Of a DNA stretch of 64,000 nt, positions 24,721-31,928 are shown in pieces; positions within the stretch are counted from its first letter, which is position 1; every line of letters starts with the position of its first letter. Where the stretch lies: contig NZ_CP137891.1 in NCBI RefSeq assembly GCF_033547075.1, positions 1,736,001 to 1,800,000 on the forward strand. Reading direction: 5' to 3'. Made by a program: the position numbers and the translations under genes. The notes under the pieces were generated by a model, which saw only the letters and a program-made list of their open reading frames with translations, did no database searches and was not told where the DNA came from. Origin of the DNA: Flavobacterium ardleyense. GTDB taxonomy: Bacteria > Bacteroidota > Bacteroidia > Flavobacteriales > Flavobacteriaceae.

Positions 24721-25797
24721 TTAACTCAACACAATTTTTGGATCTAACCAAGCATAAATAAAATCGACCACTATATTTATAACTACAAAAGTAGTGGCAA
24801 TTACAATTACTGCCCCCATAATAACCGGTAAATCTAGATTATTTAAAGCTTCGACAATTTCTTTTCCTAAACCATTCCAGCCAAAAATATATTCTACAAA
24901 CACCGCACCGGCAAGCATAGAAGCAAACCAACCTGAGATTGCGGTGATCACAGGATTCATTGCGTTCTTTAGAGCATGACGCCAAATAATCTGAAATTCG
25001 CTTAAACCTTTTGCTCGGGCAGTCCTGATATAATCCTGACTCAACGTTTCTAATAGGGAATTTCGCATCAGCTGAATCACTACTCCCAATGGTCTAATGC
25101 CCAAGACGATTGCTGGAAGAATTAAATTTTTCCATTGAATATAGCTCCCATTTCCAAAATTATCTACTTCGTACAAACTTCCAGTCATATTAAGATGTGT
25201 GTAATCATGCAGTAGAAATCCAAAAATCCACGCAAATAAAATAGCCGAAAAGAAAGAAGGCACACTCATTCCGATGGAACTAAACAGTGCGATAAGTCGA
25301 TCTAGCAAAGTGTTTTGATGCAATGCCGAAATTATTCCAAGAAAAATTCCGATAGCAATTGCAATCGCAATTGCTACAAAAGCAAGTATAAAAGTATTGG
25401 GTAAGGTGTTGGCAATTATTGACGAAACATTTTTACCGCTTTTGCGAAAGCTTTCTCTCAAATAAGGAGTTTTGAGAACCAAGGTGTAATTTTGTAGTGG
25501 TAGCAATTCTGCTGCATTGTATTTTCCGTCTTTTAAAAATGTATAGTCATTAGGATTTATGCTATGCAGGGAAATTGGAGACAGATCATTAATATAATAC
25601 AAATATTGTATCGGCAACGATTTATCAAATCCATACTTCTTCTTTACCATTGCAAGTTGCTCTGAATTTTCATTCTGATCGAGCATCATTCTTGCGGGAT
25701 CACCCGGTAGCACGTTGAAAAGAAAAAATATGATAGTGATAACCCCAAAGAGAGTTAGAATAGCGTAGCCGATTTTAAAGATTAAATATTTGAGCAC
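24721..25797 (-). CDS. ABC transporter permease, OppB/DppB type
   Basis: An inner-membrane permease of the peptide/nickel ABC importer class, 358 residues with about six helices. It begins with the typical LTLFGVITIIFFLFNVLPGDPARM. The coupling EAA loop is seen in DYIRTARAKGLSEFQIIWRHALKNA, and the end FIYAWLDPKIVLS is standard. A longer periplasmic segment (about residues 65-130) is usual in Bacteroidetes versions. No binding protein, second permease or ATPase gene adjoins it, so its partners must be elsewhere. Confidence 0.92.
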   Translation of the reverse strand: MLKYLIFKIGYAILTLFGVITIIFFLFNVLPGDPARMMLDQNENSEQLAMVKKKYGFDKSLPIQYLYYINDLSPISLHSINPNDYTFLKDGKYNAAELLPLQNYTLVLKTPYLRESFRKSGKNVSSIIANTLPNTFILAFVAIAIAIAIGIFLGIISALHQNTLLDRLIALFSSIGMSVPSFFSAILFAWIFGFLLHDYTHLNMTGSLYEVDNFGNGSYIQWKNLILPAIVLGIRPLGVVIQLMRNSLLETLSQDYIRTARAKGLSEFQIIWRHALKNAMNPVITAISGWFASMLAGAVFVEYIFGWNGLGKEIVEALNNLDLPVIMGAVIVIATTFVVINIVVDFIYAWLDPKIVLS

Positions 25798-25811
25798 TTT
25801 TGTTTAATTCT

Positions 25812-26084
25812 TTAATTTTTTTTTAAAAATATAGGTTTATGTGAACGCTTTTTCTTTTTCTGAAGAAATCGTACTTTTATTGCTACCGCTGAAATAATTA
25901 GCGGAATAAAAATCAGTAAACAGCCAAAAACTATATGAAAGGTATTGCCTAAAAAGGGATCTTCCCAAGTAGCGATTTTAAAAAGCATGATGTAACCTGT
26001 CGATAATAAAAAGAGCATTATCAAAATGACTTTGAAAAAATGCTCTTTTAAATACTTTCGAAAATCTGAACTAAGTGTACTCAT
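25812..26084 (-). CDS. Small two-helix membrane protein, unknown
   Basis: A 90-residue protein with two hydrophobic helices (about 17-35, VILIMLFLLSTGYIMLF; and 50-70, IVFGCLLIFIPLIISAVAI) and a strongly basic C-terminal tail (LQKKKKRSHKP). It is not a family I recognise. It lies 14 bases upstream of the permease gene and 36 bases downstream of the DoxX-like gene on the same strand, so it is probably part of that transcript. Confidence 0.65.
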   Translation of the reverse strand: MSTLSSDFRKYLKEHFFKVILIMLFLLSTGYIMLFKIATWEDPFLGNTFHIVFGCLLIFIPLIISAVAIKVRFLQKKKKRSHKPIFLKKN

Positions 26085-26120
26085 AATAGGATGATGACCT
26101 ATAAAAGTACTTAATTATTT

Positions 26121-27221
26121 TTACATTTTTAATTTACTAATATCATTATAGTGAACTTTTTGTCCAATAACTCCATTGTTCAAAATCACCACACTAGGAT
26201 TTGCCCTTTCAATGGTTTTTAAAGTCGTTGCATCACAGAAATAATAGTCGAAAGTTACTTTAAACTCATTTTTCATAGCGGTTATCTCTTCGTCTGACGA
26301 GGCAGTCATTCCAATCACTTTATAGCCTTTTGCTTTCGCTTCTTGATTGAGTTTTTCTAGCAACGCCAATCCTTTTTTATCTGCCAATGCAAGATCATAA
26401 GAAATGAACATCATTAACTTTGGCTCTGCAAGCATCTCTTCTGTATAGTCAAAACCATCTTTTTCTATAGAAAAATCGTGAATTGGCGGTACGTACCCTT
26501 GTGTAATAACTTTATCTTCTCTACTTACAAAAGTGGCACCTTCCGGAATTTCCATCAACTGCTTGTCTGTAAATTCAGTTTTTGCACCATTTACATCATA
26601 TACGAATATCATTTCGACCACGCTTTTTGGCGCATCTTCTGGGATTTCCATACCTTTTATAATATTCGTTCCCGAACTATAAGCTCTAAAATCTTTGAAA
26701 GGCAAGTGGTTTAAAACCCAATATCCCATGAAAACACATAATAATAAAGTAATTCCAACGATTACAGCATTGATTTTGTCGCTAAACAAAGGCTTGATCA
26801 CTTTAATGTTAATCAGGAGAATGAGGATGAGTACAAGTAAAACGATGTCTTTATAAAAACTTTGCCAAGGGGTAAGTGGAATTGCATCTCCAAAGCAGCC
26901 GCAGTCAGTTACTTTATTAAAATAGGCCGAGTAAAAGGTAAGGAATGTGAAGAATAGTATCATGAGAAGCAACGCCCAAACCGTAAATTTTCGTTTGAAG
27001 CCGATCAGGAGCATAACGCCCAAAATAACTTCTATAATTACGGTAATCACCGCAATTGATAAGGCAAAGGGCATTAAAAACGGTAGATTTAAAACCGTTT
27101 CGCCAAAATATTCTTCAAGTTTAAAAGCAAATCCTACGGGGTCATTTAACTTTACGAGTCCAGAAATAATGAATAATATTCCAACAAAAATTCGGCAAAA
27201 TTGAGTAAGTAAGACCTTCAT
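26121..27221 (-). CDS. DoxX/MauE-like membrane protein with a C-terminal thioredoxin-like domain (BT_3928 type)
   Basis: A 366-residue protein. The N-terminal four-helix DoxX/MauE region (about 1-165) starts FCRIFVGILFIISGLVKLNDP and has CGCFGD after its third helix, a Cys pair of the kind seen in MauE-like quinone-linked redox proteins. The C-terminal part (about 235-366) has a thioredoxin-like pattern (LMMFISYDL... VIGMTASSDE... VVILNNGVIGQK) but no CxxC, so any redox chemistry must lie in the membrane part. It abuts the DUF1599 gene (2-base gap) and leads a run of genes toward TlpA-like and tpiA. Confidence 0.82.
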   Translation of the reverse strand: MKVLLTQFCRIFVGILFIISGLVKLNDPVGFAFKLEEYFGETVLNLPFLMPFALSIAVITVIIEVILGVMLLIGFKRKFTVWALLLMILFFTFLTFYSAYFNKVTDCGCFGDAIPLTPWQSFYKDIVLLVLILILLINIKVIKPLFSDKINAVIVGITLLLCVFMGYWVLNHLPFKDFRAYSSGTNIIKGMEIPEDAPKSVVEMIFVYDVNGAKTEFTDKQLMEIPEGATFVSREDKVITQGYVPPIHDFSIEKDGFDYTEEMLAEPKLMMFISYDLALADKKGLALLEKLNQEAKAKGYKVIGMTASSDEEITAMKNEFKVTFDYYFCDATTLKTIERANPSVVILNNGVIGQKVHYNDISKLKM

Positions 27222-27223
27222 AA

Positions 27224-27772
27224 TTATATATCTTGATTAAATTTCATTAATATTAGAGAAAACACCGCGTAATTAATCATATCTTGATAATTTGCATCGA
27301 TTCCTTCAGATACCAAAGTTTTTCCTTTGTTATCTTCTATTTGCTTGACGCGAAGTAATTTTTGGAGAATCAAATCTGTGAGCGAACTAACACGCATATC
27401 ACGCCATGCCTCACCATAATCGTGATTTTTTGCAAGCATTAAATCTTTTGTGAGTGCTATTTTTTCGTCGTACAATGCTATTGCTTTGTCTGCGGATAAA
27501 TCAGGTTGTGAAGCAATCCCTAAATCAAGCTGAATTAACGCCATAACCGAGTAATTGATAATACCAATAAATTCACTAGTAGCATCTTCCGCTACTTTCT
27601 GGACTTCATTTTCTTGCAAACCCCGAATGCGTTGTGCTTTTATATAAATTTGATCTGTAAGTGATGGCAATCTTAATATGCGCCAAGCACATCCATAATC
27701 ATGCATTTTTGAAAGGAATAAGCTGCGGCAAAAAGCAATGATGGCATCATATTCGGCAGAAGTACTCGTCAT
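27224..27772 (-). CDS. DUF1599 protein with two tandem repeats
   Basis: A 182-residue soluble protein made of two copies of one motif. KMHDYGCAWRILRLPSLTDQ in the first half matches KNHDYGEAWRDMRVSSLTDL in the second, each followed by a helical stretch ending INYSVMALI or INYAVFSLI. This is the DUF1599 (nucleotide modification associated) architecture. Its function is not established. It is divergent from folP, an arrangement I recall from other Bacteroidetes, which may hint at nucleotide or folate metabolism. Confidence 0.85.
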   Translation of the reverse strand: MTSTSAEYDAIIAFCRSLFLSKMHDYGCAWRILRLPSLTDQIYIKAQRIRGLQENEVQKVAEDATSEFIGIINYSVMALIQLDLGIASQPDLSADKAIALYDEKIALTKDLMLAKNHDYGEAWRDMRVSSLTDLILQKLLRVKQIEDNKGKTLVSEGIDANYQDMINYAVFSLILMKFNQDI

Positions 27773-27903
27773 TATATTGTATATTTGTTCTGAATTTTTT
27801 CAAAAATAAGAATAATTTTGCCAATACTCGTAGCTAGACAATCTTTATAACAGTTATGATAACAATTCTAATTTTCTAATATTTATATAGTAATACATAA
27901 TTA

Positions 27904-28731
27904 ATGACAATAAATTGCAAAGGGCAGCTAATAGACCTCTCAAACCCAGCGGTAATGGGAATATTGAACATCACTCAAAACTCTTTTTACGATGGTGGAA
28001 AATGGAATTCGATAGATAAAATTCTCAGCCATGTTCAAAAAATGCTTGCTGATGGTGCTACATTTATTGACGTAGGTGCCTACTCGAGTAAACCAAATGC
28101 CAAATTTGTCAGCGAAGAGGAGGAGCTATCACAGATTTTGCCTATTATAAAACTTTTGATCGAGAAATTTCCAAATATTCTGATTTCGGTTGATACTTTT
28201 AGAGCTAAAGTTGCCAAAGCCTGCATTCTAGAAGGTGCGGCGATGATTAACGATATCTCAGCTGGAAATCTTGATCCCGAAATGTTGCCAACAATTGCAA
28301 ACTTACAAGTTCCCTATATAATGATGCACATGCGTGGTACGCCACAAACGATGCAGACATTCACGAATTATGAAAATTTGCTGCATGAAATTCTATATTA
28401 TTTTTCAGAAAAAATCGCAGCTGCCAGATCTTTTGGAATCAACGACATTATTATAGATCCAGGATACGGATTTAGTAAAACGCTCTTGCAAAATTATCAA
28501 TTATTACGCGAGTCGGAACAACTTCAATTATTAGAATTGCCAATTCTAGTGGGTCTATCAAGAAAATCTATGATTTACAAAGCATTAGATACTACTGCTG
28601 AAAATGCCTTAAACGGAACCACTTTTCTGCATGCAATTGCACTTACAAATGGTGCCTCCATTTTGAGAGTTCATGATGTAAAAGATGCGATAGAAGCTGT
28701 AAAACTGCACAGTTTGGTGCGCTATTCATAA
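27904..28731 (+). CDS. folP: Dihydropteroate synthase
   Basis: It joins p-aminobenzoate to dihydropterin pyrophosphate in folate synthesis and is the sulfonamide target. The first loop reads VMGILNITQNSFYDGG, where most bacteria have NVTPDSF. The remaining signatures are normal: FIDVGAYSSKPNA, ISVDTFRAKVA, MINDISAGN, YIMMHMRGTP, IIDPGYGFSKT and LVGLSRKSM. The length of 275 residues is typical. The gene stands alone, divergent from DUF1599 and convergent with rlmH. Confidence 0.96.
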   Translation: MTINCKGQLIDLSNPAVMGILNITQNSFYDGGKWNSIDKILSHVQKMLADGATFIDVGAYSSKPNAKFVSEEEELSQILPIIKLLIEKFPNILISVDTFRAKVAKACILEGAAMINDISAGNLDPEMLPTIANLQVPYIMMHMRGTPQTMQTFTNYENLLHEILYYFSEKIAAARSFGINDIIIDPGYGFSKTLLQNYQLLRESEQLQLLELPILVGLSRKSMIYKALDTTAENALNGTTFLHAIALTNGASILRVHDVKDAIEAVKLHSLVRYS

Positions 28732-28735
28732 ATTT

Positions 28736-29209
28736 TTATTGGTGGTGATAAGGTTCGTTATTCAATATAGTAAAGCTCCTGTATAATTGCTCGATCATAA
28801 AAAGTCGAACCATTTGATGCGAGAAGGTCATTTGCGAAAGCGAAATTTTTCCACTTGCTTTCTCGTACACTTTGTCAGAAAAACCGTATGGTCCGCCAAT
28901 TACAAATACCAAAGTTTTTAGCCCGGCATTCATTTTTTTTTGCAATTCGGCCGAAAATCCCACGCTGCTAAAACTTTTGCCATTTTCGTCGAGTAAAATC
29001 AATTGATCGGTGGGCGACAATTTCGAAAGTAACAGTTCACCCTCTTTTTCTTTCTGCTGCGCTTCACTTAGATTCTTGACATTTTTGATATCTGGAATAA
29101 TTTCTAAGTCAAATTTTACATAAAACGACAATCTTTTGGTATAATCGTTAATTAATATTTGTAGCGATTTATTGTCAGTTTTGCCAATTGCAATCAGCTT
29201 TATATTCAT
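28736..29209 (-). CDS. rlmH: 23S rRNA pseudouridine-1915 N3-methyltransferase
   Basis: A SPOUT-class methyltransferase that modifies helix 69 of 23S rRNA. The signatures FVIGGPYGFSDKVYEKA and LSQMTFSHQMVRLFMIEQLYR, and the C-terminal NEPYHHQ, are diagnostic. The length of 157 residues is normal, and the deep-knot C-terminus is complete. It is convergent with folP, with 4 bases between the stop codons and no visible terminator hairpin. Confidence 0.97.
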   Translation of the reverse strand: MNIKLIAIGKTDNKSLQILINDYTKRLSFYVKFDLEIIPDIKNVKNLSEAQQKEKEGELLLSKLSPTDQLILLDENGKSFSSVGFSAELQKKMNAGLKTLVFVIGGPYGFSDKVYEKASGKISLSQMTFSHQMVRLFMIEQLYRSFTILNNEPYHHQ

Positions 29210-29562
29210 AAAAAAAGATTTTGAAGTTTGTGCAAAAGTATATAAATCAAAATTGATTAACTGGACAATTTTTTGATCAGCAGTAGTTTTTTTTTGAAGC
29301 TATTCCTGCTTTTCATTGCAAGCTTTTTGGTCATAAACTATTTTTGTAAGCAACAAAAGGAGCTTCCTTTGGTCGCTCTTTTATTGCGACAAAAATTAGT
29401 TTCTGCCTGCAAAAGGCTTTTCATTTCAATCAGGGCTACTATAACTCTGGTAGATAAAATCGATAAAAAGATGTTAATACTATCATTATATATAGGAAGC
29501 ATACGATTCTTAAATATAAGGTTCAATATTTTTGTGGTATTTTAGCATTTCAAACCAAAACT
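29210..29562. other. Gene-free stretch between rlmH and nadC
   Basis: About 350 bases with no convincing gene. A 90-codon plus-strand frame (29273-29545) needs a TTG start, has no recognisable domain and is overlapped by an opposite frame. A partly palindromic patch (AAAGGAGCTTCCTTTGG near 29356) could form a hairpin. A TATTTTTG box at 29527-29534 is the likely nadC -7 element. Confidence 0.55.
29527..29534 (+). promoter_or_regulatory. Candidate -7 element for nadC
   Basis: TATTTTTG, 28 bases before the nadC ATG. The -33 box is unclear. Confidence 0.4.
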
Positions 29563-30420
29563 ATGATTTCACAGCAACAATTTGATCACGAATTAGACCT
29601 AATAATAGCAAACGGAATTAGAGAAGATGTAGGCGATGGCGATCATAGCTCATTAGCTTGTATTCCTGCCGATGCTCGCGGAAAAGCAAAACTCCTTGTC
29701 AAAGATGAGGGAATTATTGCTGGAGTCAATTTTGCCGAAAGGCTTATAAAATATGTCGATGGCGATCTAAAAATGGAGAAATTTATCGAAGATGGTTCGC
29801 CGGTAAAATATGGTGATGTGGTATTTCATCTAGAAGGAAAATCACAATCTATCTTAAAAGCCGAACGTTTATTGCTCAATGCTATGCAAAGAATGTCGGC
29901 GATTGCAACAAAAACTAATTTTTTTGTACAACTTTTAGAAGGTACTAATACCAAAATATTAGATACTAGAAAAACCACTCCAGGAATTCGCGCTCTCGAA
30001 AAATGGGCGGTAAAAATTGGAGGTGGCGAAAATCATCGTTTTGCACTTTATGACATGGTCATGTTAAAGGACAATCATATTGATTTTGCCGGTGGCATTG
30101 GAAAAGCAATCGAAAAAACAAAACAATATCTTTTGAGCAACAATCTGGATCTCAAGATAATTGTTGAAGCTCGAGATCTAGATGAAGTTAAGCAAATTTT
30201 GGCCGCTGGCGGAGTTTATAGAATTCTACTTGACAATTTTGACTATGCGATGACTAGAGAAGCCGTTGCCATAATAGGAGATCAGAGTCTTACAGAATCT
30301 TCAGGAAACATCAATGAAAAAACGGTTCGTCAATACGCTGAATGTGGTGTAAATGCTATTTCGTCGGGCGCATTAACGCACTCAGTCTATAATATGGATT
30401 TGAGTTTAAAAGCAATTTAA
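29563..30420 (+). CDS. nadC: Nicotinate-nucleotide pyrophosphorylase (quinolinate phosphoribosyltransferase)
   Basis: It converts quinolinate and phosphoribosyl pyrophosphate to nicotinate mononucleotide in de novo NAD synthesis. The family motifs are present: REDVGDGDHSS, RLLLNAMQRMSAIAT, the active-site strand ILDTRKTTPGIRALEKWAVKIGG, HRFALYDMVMLKDNHI, IIVEARDLDEV, and SSGALTHS near the end. The length of 285 residues is standard. A YihY-family gene follows 10 bases later, so they share a transcript. nadA and nadB are not in the window. Confidence 0.97.
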   Translation: MISQQQFDHELDLIIANGIREDVGDGDHSSLACIPADARGKAKLLVKDEGIIAGVNFAERLIKYVDGDLKMEKFIEDGSPVKYGDVVFHLEGKSQSILKAERLLLNAMQRMSAIATKTNFFVQLLEGTNTKILDTRKTTPGIRALEKWAVKIGGGENHRFALYDMVMLKDNHIDFAGGIGKAIEKTKQYLLSNNLDLKIIVEARDLDEVKQILAAGGVYRILLDNFDYAMTREAVAIIGDQSLTESSGNINEKTVRQYAECGVNAISSGALTHSVYNMDLSLKAI

Positions 30421-30430
30421 AGAAAATAAC

Positions 30431-31357
30431 TTGTCACAAGAAATAGAAGAGCAATTAGAAAAAATTCCAGTAGTTAGAAATATTGCGAAGTATTTCAAAA
30501 CAGTCGAACTTCCAGGTTTGGAAGGATTGACGTTGTACGAACTTCTCGAAATTTATATTATAGGTATCATAGAAAATACGGTAACTTATAAGGCTGGCTC
30601 CATCGCTTTCAGTTTCTTTATGGCGCTCTTTCCATTCGCATTATTTATACTTAACCTGATACCGTTTATTCCAATTGAAGGATTTCAACAAGATTTTCTA
30701 AAGTTTGTCGAAGAGAGCGTTCCGCCCAATACTTATGGTGCAATCGAGTCAATTGTCAACGATATTTTAAATAATAGTTACCAAGGACTTTTGTCTACAG
30801 GTTTTATTCTTTCAATATTTTTGATGGCCAATGGCTTAAATTCCATCTTAGGAGGATTTGAAACATCGCAACACGTAATAATTAAAAGGGGGTTTTTTAG
30901 ACAGTATTTTATTGCTGTAGGAATGTCGCTTCTTATTTCGTTAATCCTAATAATAACAGTTGCAGCAATTGTTGTCTTTGAGGTATTTATCAGAAGCATT
31001 CATTTGCAAGAAGCGATTAGAGTTAATCTTGATCTAATTGTAATTGTGCGCTATGTGTTTGTAATTTTAATGCTGTTAATTACGACATCTATATTGTTTA
31101 AATTTGGAACAACCCGCACGGGTAAAAGGTCCTTTATATCAGTTGGATCGGTTTTTACAACTGTATTAGTAATTGCAACGTCTTATATTTTTGCGATTTG
31201 GGTGGTAGGATTCTCTCAGTATAATCAGCTTTATGGTTCTATAGGAACACTTCTAATTGTGATGTTCTATATTTGGATAAATTGTATGATTCTTCTACTA
31301 GGTTTTGAACTTAATGCGGCAATAAATACTGCAAAACGGAAAAAACTTTTTACTTAA
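30431..31357 (+). CDS. YihY/BrkB-family inner-membrane protein
   Basis: A 308-residue membrane protein of the YihY/virulence factor BrkB family (once misnamed RNase BN). About six helices follow a soluble N-terminal part of about 45 residues. TYKAGSIAFSFFMALFPFALFIL and YGSIGTLLIVMFYIWINCMILLLGFELNA are typical of the family. A TTG start is needed, as no ATG lies near the beginning. Its biochemical role is not settled. It is coupled to nadC with a 10-base gap. Confidence 0.9.
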   Translation: MSQEIEEQLEKIPVVRNIAKYFKTVELPGLEGLTLYELLEIYIIGIIENTVTYKAGSIAFSFFMALFPFALFILNLIPFIPIEGFQQDFLKFVEESVPPNTYGAIESIVNDILNNSYQGLLSTGFILSIFLMANGLNSILGGFETSQHVIIKRGFFRQYFIAVGMSLLISLILIITVAAIVVFEVFIRSIHLQEAIRVNLDLIVIVRYVFVILMLLITTSILFKFGTTRTGKRSFISVGSVFTTVLVIATSYIFAIWVVGFSQYNQLYGSIGTLLIVMFYIWINCMILLLGFELNAAINTAKRKKLFT

Positions 31358-31413
31358 CGTAATTCTATTGAGTTTTTTGCTATTTTTATAAAATGCATCT
31401 AAAATTCACAAAT

Positions 31414-31857
31414 ATGTTTCGTTTTTTCACATTAACTGCATTTTTATTTTTCATCTCTTTAGCTTTTTCACAAAAGAGTACTGTTGTTGGCCATTGGAAA
31501 ACGGTAGATGATAAGACGGGCAAAGCTTTATCAATCATAAAAATTTATGAAAAGGATAATGTTTTCTACGGAAAAGTTGTCGATATTTTAGATCCTAAGG
31601 CTAAAAAGAAACTATGTGAAAAATGTCCTGGAGAAGATCAAGGTAAACCGTTTCTGGGTCTTGTGGTGATGAGTGGGCTTAAAAAGAATGGCAAAGAGTA
31701 CTCGGGCGGAAAAATACTTGATCCTCTAAATGGAGACTTTTATAAATGTTACATCACCTTAGAAAATGATGATAAATTAAAAGTTAGAGGATATATTGGA
31801 TTTGCAATTTTTGGCAGAACACAATATTGGTATAGAGCCGAAAATTCTAAGCTTTAA
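31414..31857 (+). CDS. DUF2147 secreted protein
   Basis: A protein of about 147 residues with a signal peptide (MFRFFTLTAFLFFISLAFSQ) and then a DUF2147 domain: VVGHWKTVDDKTGKALSIIKIY, PFLGLVVMSGLKK, GKILDPLNGDFYKCYITLE and RGYIGFAIFGRTQYWYR. The domain has the small calycin-like beta fold known in this family, of unknown function. An upstream ATG at 31393 would add seven residues; I prefer the second ATG because it gives a more usual signal. Two Cys in CEKCPGED are conserved in the family as far as I recall. Confidence 0.86.
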   Translation: MFRFFTLTAFLFFISLAFSQKSTVVGHWKTVDDKTGKALSIIKIYEKDNVFYGKVVDILDPKAKKKLCEKCPGEDQGKPFLGLVVMSGLKKNGKEYSGGKILDPLNGDFYKCYITLENDDKLKVRGYIGFAIFGRTQYWYRAENSKL

Positions 31858-31898
31858 AATCCCTGATCATGCATCTATGAAAATTATAAACGATAAGG

Positions 31899-31906
31899 TA
31901 TCTTTG
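31899..31906 (+). promoter_or_regulatory. Candidate -7 element for priA
   Basis: TATCTTTG, 22 bases before the priA ATG. No matching -33 TTG. Confidence 0.4.
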
Positions 31907-31928
31907 TAATACAATCAAAAAATCATCA

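Noticed and set aside
29273-29545. 90-codon plus-strand frame before nadC
   Set aside because: It requires a TTG start, is overlapped by an opposite frame, looks like random AT-rich translation, and the nadC -7 element lies inside it.
31858-31928. Possible riboswitch before priA
   Set aside because: The gap is too short and shows only a -7 box.
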